Counted from the first letter of the stretch, positions 45,561-54,913 are shown. The stretch is DNA of 64,000 nucleotides from an uncultured Flavobacteriaceae bacterium (GCA_947504035.1 CANNGA010000008.1:151386-215385); one strand, 5' to 3'. A program made the numbers and translations. The notes: generated from the sequence alone by a model not told the origin.

Positions 45561-45614
45561 AAAATATATTAAAAAGAATCACGGATCATACCTAATATAC
45601 GAAAAAAAATAGAG

Positions 45615-46304
45615 TTAGGATTTTAGATCTGATATGAATTTCTCAATAGATGCTGCTTTAGAAACATCAAAATCACCAATTTTAGTACGCCTAAGTTCAG
45701 ACAAGTGTGCGCCAGAATGTAATGCTTTGCCAAAGTCGTGCGCTAAAGATCGAATATAGGTGCCTTTACTGCATACGACTCTAAAACTAATATGTAAGTC
45801 ATCAATTTTTGTGATTTCAAATTCAGAAATAGAAACTGTTCTCGTTTTTATTTCTACAGTCTCTCCTGCTCTTGCATATTCATACAAGCGTTTGCCGTCT
45901 TTTTTTAGTGCCGAAAATAATGGGGGCAATTGCTGAATGTCGCCTATAAATTGTTGTGTCGTAGCATGAATTTTATCAGACGTAATATGGTCGGTAGGAA
46001 AGGTGTGGTCTATTTCGGTTTCCAGATCATAAGAAGGTGTTGTGCTGCCTAAAACAAAAGTACCAGTGTACTCTTTTATTTGACCTTGAAAGGTGTTAAT
46101 CTCTTTCGTTTTCTTACCCGTACAAATGATAAGTAAGCCTGTGGCAAGGGGGTCTAAAGTCCCCGCATGACCTACTTTTATTTTTTTAATATTATGGGCT
46201 TGTCTAATTCCCCATCGCAATTTATTTACAGCTTGAAAGGAGGTCCAGTGTAAAGGTTTGTCTATAAGAAGGACTTGTCCAGAACGAAAATCTTCTGCGG
46301 TCAT
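45615..46304 (-). CDS. truB: tRNA pseudouridine(55) synthase
   Basis: TruB makes pseudouridine 55 in the T-loop of tRNAs. The 229-residue protein has the catalytic motif GHAGTLDPLATGLL with the essential Asp, SGQVLLIDKPLHWTSFQAVNKL at the start, FIGDIQQLPPLFSALKKDGKRLYEYAR, and VVCSKGTYIRSLAHDFG. It lacks the long PUA domain, as usual in Bacteroidota. Start is 3 bp after uppP. Confidence 0.96.
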   Translation of the reverse strand: MTAEDFRSGQVLLIDKPLHWTSFQAVNKLRWGIRQAHNIKKIKVGHAGTLDPLATGLLIICTGKKTKEINTFQGQIKEYTGTFVLGSTTPSYDLETEIDHTFPTDHITSDKIHATTQQFIGDIQQLPPLFSALKKDGKRLYEYARAGETVEIKTRTVSISEFEITKIDDLHISFRVVCSKGTYIRSLAHDFGKALHSGAHLSELRRTKIGDFDVSKAASIEKFISDLKS

Positions 46305-46306
46305 TT

Positions 46307-47101
46307 TTAATTATTTAAAGCGTAAATTACGGTAATTACACCAACAACAACACAGTAAATTGCAAAGTAAGACAACTTGCTTTTCTTTACAAGAGAGATC
46401 ATCCATGTGCAGGCAAATAGTCCAGCTACAAATGCAGCAATAAATCCAAATGAAAGGGCTGTAATGTTCTGGTTTTGGATAGAAATATCACCGCTTAAAA
46501 TGTCTTTAGCTATTTTACCAAATATTAGAGGCACAACCATTAAAAAGGAAAAACGTGCAGCTTTTGTTTTGTCGTTGCCTAGTAATACAGATGTTGAGAT
46601 GGTTGCTCCAGATCTAGAGATGCCAGGAAGCATTGCTATAGCTTGTGAAATGCCAATAAAAAAGGCGTTAATAAACCCTACGTTTTTTGTGGTATCTATC
46701 GCTTTGTCTGCTAAAAATAATAATACCGAAGTAATGATAAGCATACAGCCTACGAGAAAAATATCTCCTCCAAAGAGCGATTCGAGTTCTTCTTCGAAAA
46801 ACAGCCCCACGAATACGGCAGGAAGCATAGAAATAATAATTTTAGTTAGAAATTTGAGATCATCATTCCATTGGAATTTTAAAATCCCTTTTATAATATC
46901 TAAAATGTCTTTTCTAAAAATAACAATAGTACTTAAGGCGGTAGCAAAGTGAAGTACTACTGTAAATAAAAGACTTTCTTCGGGTATAGAATTATCCCCT
47001 AGAATCGCTTTCCCTAATTCTAAGTGCCCACTAGATGACACTGGTAAGAACTCTGTAAGTCCTTGAATGATACCTAAAATTATTGCATCTAATATATCCA
47101 T
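46307..47101 (-). CDS. uppP: Undecaprenyl-diphosphatase
   Basis: UppP (BacA) dephosphorylates undecaprenyl diphosphate so the lipid carrier can be reused for peptidoglycan synthesis. The 264-residue membrane protein has the two active-site motifs GLTEFLPVSSSGHLELG and MLPGISRSGATISTS and about eight helices. A TACTTTTG -7 box sits only four bases before the ATG (47106-47113 on the minus strand), which would give an almost leaderless mRNA. truB follows 3 bp downstream. Confidence 0.96.
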   Translation of the reverse strand: MDILDAIILGIIQGLTEFLPVSSSGHLELGKAILGDNSIPEESLLFTVVLHFATALSTIVIFRKDILDIIKGILKFQWNDDLKFLTKIIISMLPAVFVGLFFEEELESLFGGDIFLVGCMLIITSVLLFLADKAIDTTKNVGFINAFFIGISQAIAMLPGISRSGATISTSVLLGNDKTKAARFSFLMVVPLIFGKIAKDILSGDISIQNQNITALSFGFIAAFVAGLFACTWMISLVKKSKLSYFAIYCVVVGVITVIYALNN

Positions 47102-47258
47102 CTTGCAAAAGTATTAAAATACTCCTACAAATACCTTTTTCCGAATTAAACTTTAAGGGAATTTGCGTAAAGTTTTCGTGTGAGATGATTGGAGTTTTTA
47201 AACTATAAAAATGCTCTTGCACTATACTGTGTGTCTAAATGAATTGTATTTTAGACTT

Positions 47259-48389
47259 ATGAAAATTGTAGTCGCTCCAGATAAATTTAAAAATGCCTTA
47301 ACGGGATTGGCATTTTGCGAAACTGTTGCAGCAAAACTGCTACAGTTACTACCGCATGCACAGATTTTAAAGTTGCCCTTGGCAGATGGCGGCGATGGTA
47401 CAATTTCTAGTGTTAATCATTATGTAAAGGGAGTGTTTAGTACAGTTCGTGTTAGCGATCCTTTTTTTAAGCCTATTGAAGCAGCGTATCTGTATGCGGC
47501 TTCTACAGCGACAGCATATATTGAAATGGCAGAAGCTTCTGGGGTAAAAGTCGTGCAGCCAGGCGCCTTAAATTGTAAAGAAGCCACCACTTTTGGAACA
47601 GGGCAGCTTATTTTAGATGCCATAACAAAAGGCGCGAAACGCATAATTTTAGGGATAGGCGGTAGTGCAACAAACGATTGTGGTATAGGTATGGCTAGTG
47701 CTTTGGGCTATCAATTTTTAGATGCGGCAGGAACAGCTGTACGCCCTATAGGCGCAAACCTTTCTAGAATAAAACGTATTGATACGTCTAAAGTTCATGA
47801 GGCAGTACAAGCCATAGATTTTCAGGTGGCCTGCGATGTGTCTAATCCTCTGTATGGCCCAGATGGCGCTGCCTATGTCTATGCTGCTCAAAAAGGAGCT
47901 ACAGCTAAAGAGGTGCAGCTGTTGGATGAAGGTCTTAAAGTATTTTCGAAAGTTATTAGGCAAACATTTCATATAGATGCGCAACGTGTTAGCGGTGCAG
48001 GAGCTGCAGGCGGTTTAGGTATTGCTGCAAGAGTGTTTTTAGGAGGGACTTTGGTTTCGGGAATAACGCTTGTAAAAGACTTAGCGCAGTTTGATGCCAA
48101 GATTAAGGCTGCAGATTGGATTATTACGGGTGAAGGGGGGTTAGATGCGCAAACCACTTCAGGGAAAACCATTCATGGAGTTTTGGCATCGGCCAAAGCA
48201 CAAGGCATTAAAGTCGCCGCATTTTGTGGACGTATTACTTTAGAGGCCAATGCGATTAATGCATTGGGTTTAAGTTATACCGATCAAATGCTACACTATG
48301 CAACATCTACAGCCGATGCCATGAGGTATAGTGAGCGTTATTTAGAGCAGATGACAGAAGTTTTTGTTGGAAAGGTAGTAGGACAATGA
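47259..48389 (+). CDS. Glycerate kinase
   Basis: A 376-residue glycerate 2-kinase of the GarK/GlxK type. The start at ATG 47259 gives the family N-terminus MKIVVAPDKFKNALTG; the longer in-frame opening from 47211 is rejected. Motifs are LPLADGGDGTISS, EMAEASGVKVV, RIILGIGGSATNDCGIGMASALG, ACDVSNPLYGPDGAAYVYAAQKGA and WIITGEGGLDAQT. It points to breakdown of glycerate from sugar acids. It breaks a minus-strand cell-envelope block and overlaps the next gene by four bases. Confidence 0.93.
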   Translation: MKIVVAPDKFKNALTGLAFCETVAAKLLQLLPHAQILKLPLADGGDGTISSVNHYVKGVFSTVRVSDPFFKPIEAAYLYAASTATAYIEMAEASGVKVVQPGALNCKEATTFGTGQLILDAITKGAKRIILGIGGSATNDCGIGMASALGYQFLDAAGTAVRPIGANLSRIKRIDTSKVHEAVQAIDFQVACDVSNPLYGPDGAAYVYAAQKGATAKEVQLLDEGLKVFSKVIRQTFHIDAQRVSGAGAAGGLGIAARVFLGGTLVSGITLVKDLAQFDAKIKAADWIITGEGGLDAQTTSGKTIHGVLASAKAQGIKVAAFCGRITLEANAINALGLSYTDQMLHYATSTADAMRYSERYLEQMTEVFVGKVVGQ

Positions 48390-49180
48390 ATTTGTATGAA
48401 ATGAAATATTATTTAATTTTTATTGGTGTGCTATTTATGGGTTTAAATTTGGTGTCACAGACAAACATAGAACTATTGTCTTATGAACCAAGTGAATGTA
48501 AAGATGTTTTTTTTAAAAATTGGCATAAAATACAAAACCGAATTCTGGAAGTTAATAAGAATGAATACTCTCTTAATTATAAAATTTGTGTTGTAACAAG
48601 TTGTGACGGAGCAGAAGGAGGGAGTGTTGAATTAAAGGGGGATACGCTTAATTTAATGTTTCATGGATCAAGATATTATAGAGTACATACTAAAAAAGTA
48701 AATGATTCTATAGATGAGATTTTTGAAGAATGGGTCGAACCTATGTCAGAATGTAAATGCATGTATAATCTCTTATTTAAAATAAAAGGATTGCCTATTA
48801 AAAGTTATGTTGTAAAGGCAAATGGAAAAAGAATAAGAAAAAGCAAGCATAAATTTAAGCTACGACGAACTCTGCCTGCTTTTGATGTCGTTGGTAATGA
48901 TACCATTAATTACATTGATATCTGTGGCTTAAAGCAAGGGGTGCATGTGTCCTATTTAAATGATGGAAGATTGCGTTCTAAAATGAACTATTTAAATGAT
49001 GAAAAAATAAGTGGACTTGATAATGTGAACTATAATTTCAATGGGTATGGGAAAGTTGAAACATTTATGTTAAATAAAAAATATACGATTAGAAAATTTT
49101 ATAATAAAGGAAAATGGGTTAAAACTTGTGATACAGATGGAACATATGACGAAGGCACGAATTGTAAATACATTAACTAA
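48386..49180 (+). CDS. Secreted protein of unknown function with MORN-like end
   Basis: A 264-residue exported protein whose start overlaps the glycerate kinase stop (ATGA); an ATG at 48401 is an equally good start of the signal peptide (MKYYLIFIGVLFMGLNLVSQ). The middle has Cys pairs (TSCDGAEGG, SECKCMYN). The C-terminal third has repeats of the kind Y-x-N-DGRLRSKMNY-x-N, as in MORN/YwqK-type repeat proteins. I know of no link to glycerate metabolism. Base composition is more AT-rich than the kinase gene, suggesting a different history. Confidence 0.6.
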   Translation: MNLYEMKYYLIFIGVLFMGLNLVSQTNIELLSYEPSECKDVFFKNWHKIQNRILEVNKNEYSLNYKICVVTSCDGAEGGSVELKGDTLNLMFHGSRYYRVHTKKVNDSIDEIFEEWVEPMSECKCMYNLLFKIKGLPIKSYVVKANGKRIRKSKHKFKLRRTLPAFDVVGNDTINYIDICGLKQGVHVSYLNDGRLRSKMNYLNDEKISGLDNVNYNFNGYGKVETFMLNKKYTIRKFYNKGKWVKTCDTDGTYDEGTNCKYIN

Positions 49181-49365
49181 ACGTGTTTGTAATATTAAGT
49201 AGCTGTTTTTTTAGGTTCTAATGCTGTAACTGCTCGAGAAAAATAAAACGTTTTCTGTTGTTATGGAGTGTGTTGCTCTAAACTATAAAATGTTATGGTA
49301 GGACAAGAGATGTCACCTACAAAATACCAGATGGAAGTGTGCTAAAATATACGGAATAGGAGAGA

Positions 49366-49620
49366 TTACTTCTTATCAGGATTTAATAAGATGGCATAAA
49401 TCTGAATGCCAAAGCCAATTAAAACTAAAGTAGGCGCCAAGCGTATGCGTCTCCAACTAAAGATTTCTGGGTTAAACACATTAGGGTCGTCACTACCGCC
49501 ACCAGCCATAAGCATAAATCCAAGAGCAATACAGCCCAAACCTATAAACATGAATTTATAGTTCTTTTTGCCAAATACAAATGTTGGTTTTGCTGTGTTC
49601 TTTTGTTTTTGTTCTCCCAT
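49366..49620 (-). CDS. DUF3098 small membrane protein
   Basis: An 84-residue protein with two membrane helices (YKFMFIGLGCIALGFMLMAGG and LAPTLVLIGFGIQIYAIL), typical of the DUF3098 family found in Bacteroidota beside ftsX and uppP. The link to cell division or lipid carrier recycling is by neighbourhood only. In this window ftsX is 700 bp upstream with an outer-membrane protein gene between. Confidence 0.85.
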   Translation of the reverse strand: MGEQKQKNTAKPTFVFGKKNYKFMFIGLGCIALGFMLMAGGGSDDPNVFNPEIFSWRRIRLAPTLVLIGFGIQIYAILLNPDKK

Positions 49621-49721
49621 GACAATCTGCTGTTAGACTTGAATGTTTGCAAAATAAAGGTTTTATTTTATATGAGCATGTTAAAGCTTTTTTAATTTTT
49701 ATAAGTCCATGAAGTCATACG

Positions 49722-50303
49722 CTAAAAACGATACCCAAGGCCTAATTTTAAAATATTAATAGTGGTGTTAAATGCAATGTCTGGAGCAGAAGCATCACGT
49801 CTTAGCTTGGTGAACTGGTACTGTAGTTGAGCGAATAATTTCTCGCTAATGTTATACGCTACACCAAGATTAAAGTGAAATCCATTTTGATTTTCACTCA
49901 AATTACTTCCTGTGTTTCCAACAACAAAAGGATTAATATTGGTAGCCTCAATACTTAAAATAGAATAGCCAATACCTAAAGAGGGATGGAACTTTGGAGC
50001 CGATTCTATATTAAATTCACTAAAAATACTAGGCTGTATAAAAAGAATAGTGATATCAAAAGCAGACATGCGTTCCTCTTTAGGGTTTCTGTATAGGCCC
50101 CCATTTAATGAAAGCCCGAGATTAACCAAGGGGTAGTGGACTACCCTGTATTTGACGCCAAGATCTGCAACGCCATTAAAATTTTCGCCAAAAAAATTAG
50201 AATCAATAGGTGTCGGGTAATTGGCTTCTATGCTAAATGCAGTATCCTGTGCAGACAAAACACCACACATGAAAAAAAAGAAAAATACCCCGATGTACCT
50301 CAT
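49722..50303 (-). CDS. Small outer-membrane beta-barrel protein
   Basis: A 193-residue protein with a signal peptide (cleaved near GVLSAQ) and eight or so amphipathic strands ending LNILKLGLGYRF with terminal Phe, the pattern of OmpX/OmpW-size barrels (FHFNLGVAYNISEKLFAQLQYQFTKLR). It lies 26 bp after ftsX on the same strand. Function unknown. Confidence 0.8.
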   Translation of the reverse strand: MRYIGVFFFFFMCGVLSAQDTAFSIEANYPTPIDSNFFGENFNGVADLGVKYRVVHYPLVNLGLSLNGGLYRNPKEERMSAFDITILFIQPSIFSEFNIESAPKFHPSLGIGYSILSIEATNINPFVVGNTGSNLSENQNGFHFNLGVAYNISEKLFAQLQYQFTKLRRDASAPDIAFNTTINILKLGLGYRF

Positions 50304-50328
50304 GATTTTATTTTTAGTTTACCAACAA

Positions 50329-51207
50329 CTAGTAATACAATTCATCCGTCCTTAAATTCAAGAACCGTTGCGTTGCAAAATGTGTGCTAATCCAAGTAAT
50401 AACAATGCCTAAAATAAAAATAAGAAGAAACAAAAACACCATAAGAATAGGGTTTGTTAATAACTCTAGCTCAGGAAACGTTTTATTGATGTAGTATAAG
50501 ACAATAGCCATTCCAATAAGTGCCATGGCAGCTCCAATAACACCAAGGCGTACACTTTTCCACACGAAAGGGCGTCTAATAAAGCGCTTGGTAGCCCCAA
50601 CCATTTGCATGGTTTTTATGGTAAAGCGTTTAGAGTATACTGCAAGCCTTAATGAGCTATTGATTAACAAAACAGCAATTAAGGTGAATAATCCACTGAT
50701 AACTAATACCCAAAAGCTAATTTTTTTAACATTATCATTCATCAGGTTGACCAAATCGTTATCGTAGGTCACTTCATCCACAAACTTTTTATTTAAAGCC
50801 TCTATAGAGATTTTCTCTAAGTGTTCAGACGTCACAAAGTCTGCCTTTAAATGCACATCGATAGAGTTTTGTAAAGGGTTATAGCCTACAAAATCCATGA
50901 AATCTTCGCCATTTTCGGTTTTCATAAATGCCGCCGCAGACTCTTTAGAAACATAGGTCGTAGATTTTACATAATCGGCCAAAGCTAAACTCTTTTCAAG
51001 CTGTTTGCGTTCCACCTTTTTAGCAGTATCTTTTAAATAAATCGTAACCACAACCTGCTCCTTAAAATGATCGGAAACCTTTTTAGCATTTAAAACCAAC
51101 ATGCCAAGTAAACCCAGTAAGAATAAAACCAAAGCAATACTAATAACAACCGAAATATAAGACGATACCAAACGGCGTTTTTGATGATTTTCGAAAGATG
51201 AACTCAT
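50329..51207 (-). CDS. ftsX: Cell division protein FtsX
   Basis: FtsX is the membrane half of FtsEX, which activates peptidoglycan hydrolases at the septum. The 292-residue protein has a first helix (residues 15-40, SYISVVISIALVLFLLGLLG), a periplasmic domain of about 120 residues, and three C-terminal helices with the FtsX/MacB permease pattern (ETMQMVGATKRFIRRPFVWKS reads here KTMQMVGATKRFIRRPF). ftsE is not adjacent. It diverges from leuS. Confidence 0.94.
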   Translation of the reverse strand: MSSSFENHQKRRLVSSYISVVISIALVLFLLGLLGMLVLNAKKVSDHFKEQVVVTIYLKDTAKKVERKQLEKSLALADYVKSTTYVSKESAAAFMKTENGEDFMDFVGYNPLQNSIDVHLKADFVTSEHLEKISIEALNKKFVDEVTYDNDLVNLMNDNVKKISFWVLVISGLFTLIAVLLINSSLRLAVYSKRFTIKTMQMVGATKRFIRRPFVWKSVRLGVIGAAMALIGMAIVLYYINKTFPELELLTNPILMVFLFLLIFILGIVITWISTHFATQRFLNLRTDELYY

Positions 51208-51276
51208 AAAATAGTGGATTAACCCTGTAAAAGTAACAAAGAAATTTATTATCGTTAGCCTTTACAACGTTTAAAC

Positions 51277-51307
51277 TTTCAATAGTCTTATATTAAGTTT
51301 AAATTTG
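51277..51307 (+). promoter_or_regulatory. Probable leuS promoter
   Basis: TTTC (51277-51280), 19 bases, TAAATTTG (51300-51307): a Bacteroidota promoter with one mismatch in the -33 box. The leuS ATG is 32 bases downstream. Confidence 0.6.
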
Positions 51308-51339
51308 CGGCTTTAATAATCGGAAGAGATTAGAATAGA

Positions 51340-54222
51340 ATGACATATAATTTCAACGCCATCGAAGCCAAATGGCAAAAATACTGGGCAGAAAACCAAA
51401 CGTTTAAAGCCGAAAACACAAGCGATAAACCTAAATATTATGTTTTAGATATGTTTCCTTACCCTAGTGGTGCGGGCTTACATGTGGGACATCCTTTAGG
51501 CTATATTGCTTCAGATATTTATGCACGTTACAAACGCCACCAAGGCTTTAACGTATTACACCCACAAGGGTATGATAGTTTTGGTTTGCCAGCAGAACAA
51601 TATGCCATACAAACAGGGCAACACCCTGCGGTAACAACAAAGACAAATATAGCAACCTACCGTAGGCAGTTAGATCAAATAGGATTTTCATTCGATTGGT
51701 CTCGAGAAGTACGCACTTCCGATTCAAGTTATTACAAATGGACACAGTGGATTTTTATTCAGTTGTTCAACTCATGGTATAATAAAAATACCGATAAAGC
51801 TGAAGCCATTTCAGAATTAATCAAAATTTTTGAAGCAGAAGGCAATACAAGTGTGCATGCGGTTTGCGACGCTGCAATAGATGCGTTTTCAGCAGATGAA
51901 TGGCAAGGGTTTACGACGGAAGCGCAACAACGTATTTTGTTGCAATACAGACTAACTTACTTGGCAGAGACCGAGGTTAACTGGTGTCCTGCGTTAGGCA
52001 CTGTTTTGGCAAACGATGAAATTGTAAATGGCGTATCCGAACGAGGTGGCCACCCCGTAATTCGTAAAAAAATGACGCAGTGGAGTATGCGCATATCTGC
52101 TTATGCAGAACGTTTACTTCAAGGCTTAGAAAAAATAGATTGGACAGACGCACTTAAAGAAAGTCAGCGTAACTGGATTGGGAAATCTGTGGGGGCAGAG
52201 GTGTTTTTCCCCATCCTATCCTTCCCCAAAGGGGAAGCGAAAGCAGACGCATCTACTCGAGCGGGATATATGACTGGGGGAAATAATTCGGGGGCTAGGG
52301 GGATCTCCGTGTTCACAACACGCCCCGACACCATTTTTGGAGTGTCTTTCATGACGTTAGCACCAGAGCACGAATTGGTGTCTCAAATTACAACCGAAGC
52401 ACAAAAAGAAGCCGTAGAAGCTTATGTGTTAGCAACGGCAAAGCGCAGTGAGCGCGATAGAATGGCTGATGTAAAAACCATTTCAGGCGTTTTTACAGGA
52501 GCTTACGCCGAACACCCGTTTACAAAAGCGCCAATTCCTATTTGGATTGGGGATTATGTTTTAGCGGGCTATGGTACAGGGGCAGTAATGTCTGTACCAT
52601 GTGGTGATGAGCGTGATTATGCCTTTGCGAAGCATTTTAATATTCCTATTCCTAATATTTTTGAAGGCGTTGATATCTCAGAAACTGCGTTTTCAGACAA
52701 ATCCAATACCGTAATAGCGAACAGTGATTTTTTAAATGGTTTAAACTATAAGAAAGCGACCAAACGTGCTATTTATGAATTGGAAAAACTAGGACAAGGT
52801 GAAGGTAAAACCAATTACCGTTTAAGAGACGCCGTGTTTAGCCGTCAGCGCTATTGGGGAGAGCCTTTTCCAGTGTATTATGTAAATGGGATGCCACAAA
52901 TGATCGCAACCGAACATTTGCCAATTACACTACCAGAAGTAGAGAAATATTTACCCACCGAAACAGGTGAACCTCCACTAGGAAATGCAACAACTTGGGC
53001 TTGGGATACCAAGACCAATACCGTTGTAGCAAACACATTGATTGATAATGAGACCGTATTTCCTTTAGAATTAAATACCATGCCAGGTTGGGCGGGAAGT
53101 TCTTGGTATTTTAATCGCTACATGGATCCTACCAATACAGAGGCATTTGCAAGTAAGGAAGCCTTAGACTATTGGCAAGATGTCGATTTATATATTGGCG
53201 GAAGCGAACACGCTACAGGGCACTTATTGTATTCGCGTTTTTGGCAAAAATTCTTATTCGATAAAGGTGTTGTGCCTACCGATGAGTATGCTAAAAAGCT
53301 CATCAACCAAGGTATGATTTTGGGGACGAGTGCTATTATCTATAGGGTTTCAGGTACAAATACCTACGTGTCATTAGGATTGAAAGATGCGCATAACGTT
53401 GAAGAAATTCGCGTAGACGTAAGCATGGTAAATGCTTCTAATGAAATTGATGTCGACAAGTTAAAAGCGTGGCAACCTCAGTATAGCGATGCAGAATTTA
53501 TCTTGGAAGACGGAAAGTATATCGTAGGACGTGAAGTTGAAAAAATGTCTAAACGTTGGTTTAATGTGGTAAACCCAGATGATATCGTGGCCGATTATGG
53601 TGCAGACAGTTTACGTCTCTATGAAATGTTTTTAGGCCCATTAGAGCAATACAAACCGTGGAATACTGCAGGAATTACAGGCGTGCATAACTTCTTGAAA
53701 AAACTATGGAAACTTTATGTGGGTGATACGGGTTTAAAGGTAGATGCGACAGCACCAACCAAAGACCATTTAAAAACGCTACACAAAACGATAAAGAAGG
53801 TACAGGCAGATATTGAGAATTTCTCGTTCAACACTTCGGTATCTACATTTATGATTGCAGTAAACGAACTCACGCAGCAAAAGTGTAGCTCGAAAGCGGT
53901 TCTAGAGCCTTTGTTAATACTCATTTCGCCTTATGCGCCTCATATTGCAGAAGAGTTATGGGGTCAATTAGGGCATAGGGGGTCAATTTCTACAGTCGCA
54001 TTTCCAGAATTTGATGAAAGTCACCTGGTAGAAAGCTCTAAAAATTACCCCATTTCCTTTAACGGTAAAATGCGTTTTACCATGGAATTAGGTTTAGATT
54101 TGAGTAAAGACGAGATTGAAAAAGCAGTGTTAGCACACGAAAAAACACAAGAACAATTAGGAGGCAGAACACCTAAGAATGTGATTGTAGTACCAGGTAG
54201 AATTGTAAATATAGTAGGCTAA
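51340..54222 (+). CDS. leuS: Leucyl-tRNA synthetase
   Basis: LeuRS charges tRNA-Leu. The 960-residue protein has the HIGH motif as HVGH (PYPSGAGLHVGHPLGY), the editing domain CP1 (about residues 270-470; VFTTRPDTIFGV, GTGAVMSVPCGDERDYAFA), and a KMSKS motif read as KMSKRWFNV, which I believe is usual in Bacteroidota. Between WIGKSVGAEVFF and ISVFTTRPDT there is an extra stretch of about 31 residues encoded by G/C-rich palindromic DNA (see the repeat at 52209). Translation stays in frame through it. The stop overlaps the DUF4286 start (TAATG). Confidence 0.96.
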   Translation: MTYNFNAIEAKWQKYWAENQTFKAENTSDKPKYYVLDMFPYPSGAGLHVGHPLGYIASDIYARYKRHQGFNVLHPQGYDSFGLPAEQYAIQTGQHPAVTTKTNIATYRRQLDQIGFSFDWSREVRTSDSSYYKWTQWIFIQLFNSWYNKNTDKAEAISELIKIFEAEGNTSVHAVCDAAIDAFSADEWQGFTTEAQQRILLQYRLTYLAETEVNWCPALGTVLANDEIVNGVSERGGHPVIRKKMTQWSMRISAYAERLLQGLEKIDWTDALKESQRNWIGKSVGAEVFFPILSFPKGEAKADASTRAGYMTGGNNSGARGISVFTTRPDTIFGVSFMTLAPEHELVSQITTEAQKEAVEAYVLATAKRSERDRMADVKTISGVFTGAYAEHPFTKAPIPIWIGDYVLAGYGTGAVMSVPCGDERDYAFAKHFNIPIPNIFEGVDISETAFSDKSNTVIANSDFLNGLNYKKATKRAIYELEKLGQGEGKTNYRLRDAVFSRQRYWGEPFPVYYVNGMPQMIATEHLPITLPEVEKYLPTETGEPPLGNATTWAWDTKTNTVVANTLIDNETVFPLELNTMPGWAGSSWYFNRYMDPTNTEAFASKEALDYWQDVDLYIGGSEHATGHLLYSRFWQKFLFDKGVVPTDEYAKKLINQGMILGTSAIIYRVSGTNTYVSLGLKDAHNVEEIRVDVSMVNASNEIDVDKLKAWQPQYSDAEFILEDGKYIVGREVEKMSKRWFNVVNPDDIVADYGADSLRLYEMFLGPLEQYKPWNTAGITGVHNFLKKLWKLYVGDTGLKVDATAPTKDHLKTLHKTIKKVQADIENFSFNTSVSTFMIAVNELTQQKCSSKAVLEPLLILISPYAPHIAEELWGQLGHRGSISTVAFPEFDESHLVESSKNYPISFNGKMRFTMELGLDLSKDEIEKAVLAHEKTQEQLGGRTPKNVIVVPGRIVNIVG
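52209..52310 (+). repeat. In-frame palindromic insertion inside leuS
   Basis: About 100 bases in the editing-domain coding region are unlike the rest of the gene: they hold the palindrome CTTCCCC-AAA-GGGGAAG (52221-52237) and runs of G (GGGGG) absent elsewhere in this AT-rich gene. The encoded stretch (PILSFPKGEAKADASTRAGY, then MTGGNNSGARG) is low in structure and not expected in LeuRS at this place. It looks like a mobile or expanding palindromic repeat tolerated in frame, as known for palindromic elements in Rickettsia proteins. Confidence 0.6.
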
Positions 54223-54545
54223 TGTACATTTATAACGTCACCGTAAATATAGAAAACTCAGTGCATGACGAATGGTTGTTATGGATAAAAACCCATATTC
54301 CAAAAGTGCTCGCCACAGGAAAGTTTGAAAAAGCCACCCTAACAAAGGTGTTGGTAGAAGAAGAGATGGGAGGGGAAACCTACTCCATACAATACAGAAC
54401 CTATTCACGAGAAGCTTTAGATGCCTATTACCGCGAAGATGCCGATACGTTGCGACAAGAAGGCTTGAAAAAGTTTGCAGATAAAATGCTGTCTTTTAGA
54501 ACAGAATTGCAAATTGTAGATGAGTATTCGGTTACCTTTACCTAA
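54222..54545 (+). CDS. DUF4286 family protein
   Basis: A 107-residue cytoplasmic protein with the DUF4286 pattern (MYIYNVTVNIENSVHDEWLLWIKTHIPKVLATGKF ... YSIQYRT ... YREDADTLRQEGLKKF). The fold looks like a ferredoxin-like or ABM-type dimeric barrel. Function is unknown. It overlaps the leuS stop by one base, so is translated with it. Confidence 0.88.
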   Translation: MYIYNVTVNIENSVHDEWLLWIKTHIPKVLATGKFEKATLTKVLVEEEMGGETYSIQYRTYSREALDAYYREDADTLRQEGLKKFADKMLSFRTELQIVDEYSVTFT

Positions 54546-54913
54546 GAGATCTTACGCAAATAAGCTTAATAAGTAAAACAAATATAGAATAAGAATAAAA
54601 CAATTATATTTGTAGCATCAATACCTCCCTGACCTCTCTACGATGTGCACTTTTGGGAGGTTTTTTGTTTTTATAATAGGATAAAACGAATATGATAAAC
54701 TACAAAAGATCTTGTTTATAATTTGAACTGATGTAAAGTAAGGCTTTGTGTCGTTTATGGAAAAAGCAGAACAATTGACTAATCTATGCAGTTTAAAAGA
54801 AATTTTGGCAATTATAGAAAAGCTATTTTTATTTAAAAGGGAGATTTAAGGCATTCATGCGCCAGCAAGCAAATTAACAAATACATAAGTATTAACAAAC
54901 AAAACCCATCACT
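54546..54913 (+). promoter_or_regulatory. Region before ksgA with promoter and leader hairpin
   Basis: No gene is seen. TATATTTG (54605-54612) is a -7 box. Eleven bases on, ACCTCCC (54623-54629) pairs with GGGAGGT (54655-54661) around a 25-base loop, followed by six T. This may end the leuS-DUF4286 transcript and, lying right after the promoter, may also attenuate ksgA; the remaining leader to the GTG at 54914 is about 250 bases. Confidence 0.55.

Noticed and set aside
52878..53081. Minus-strand frames within leuS and other large genes
   Set aside because: They are shadows of the real coding frame and have low-complexity translations.
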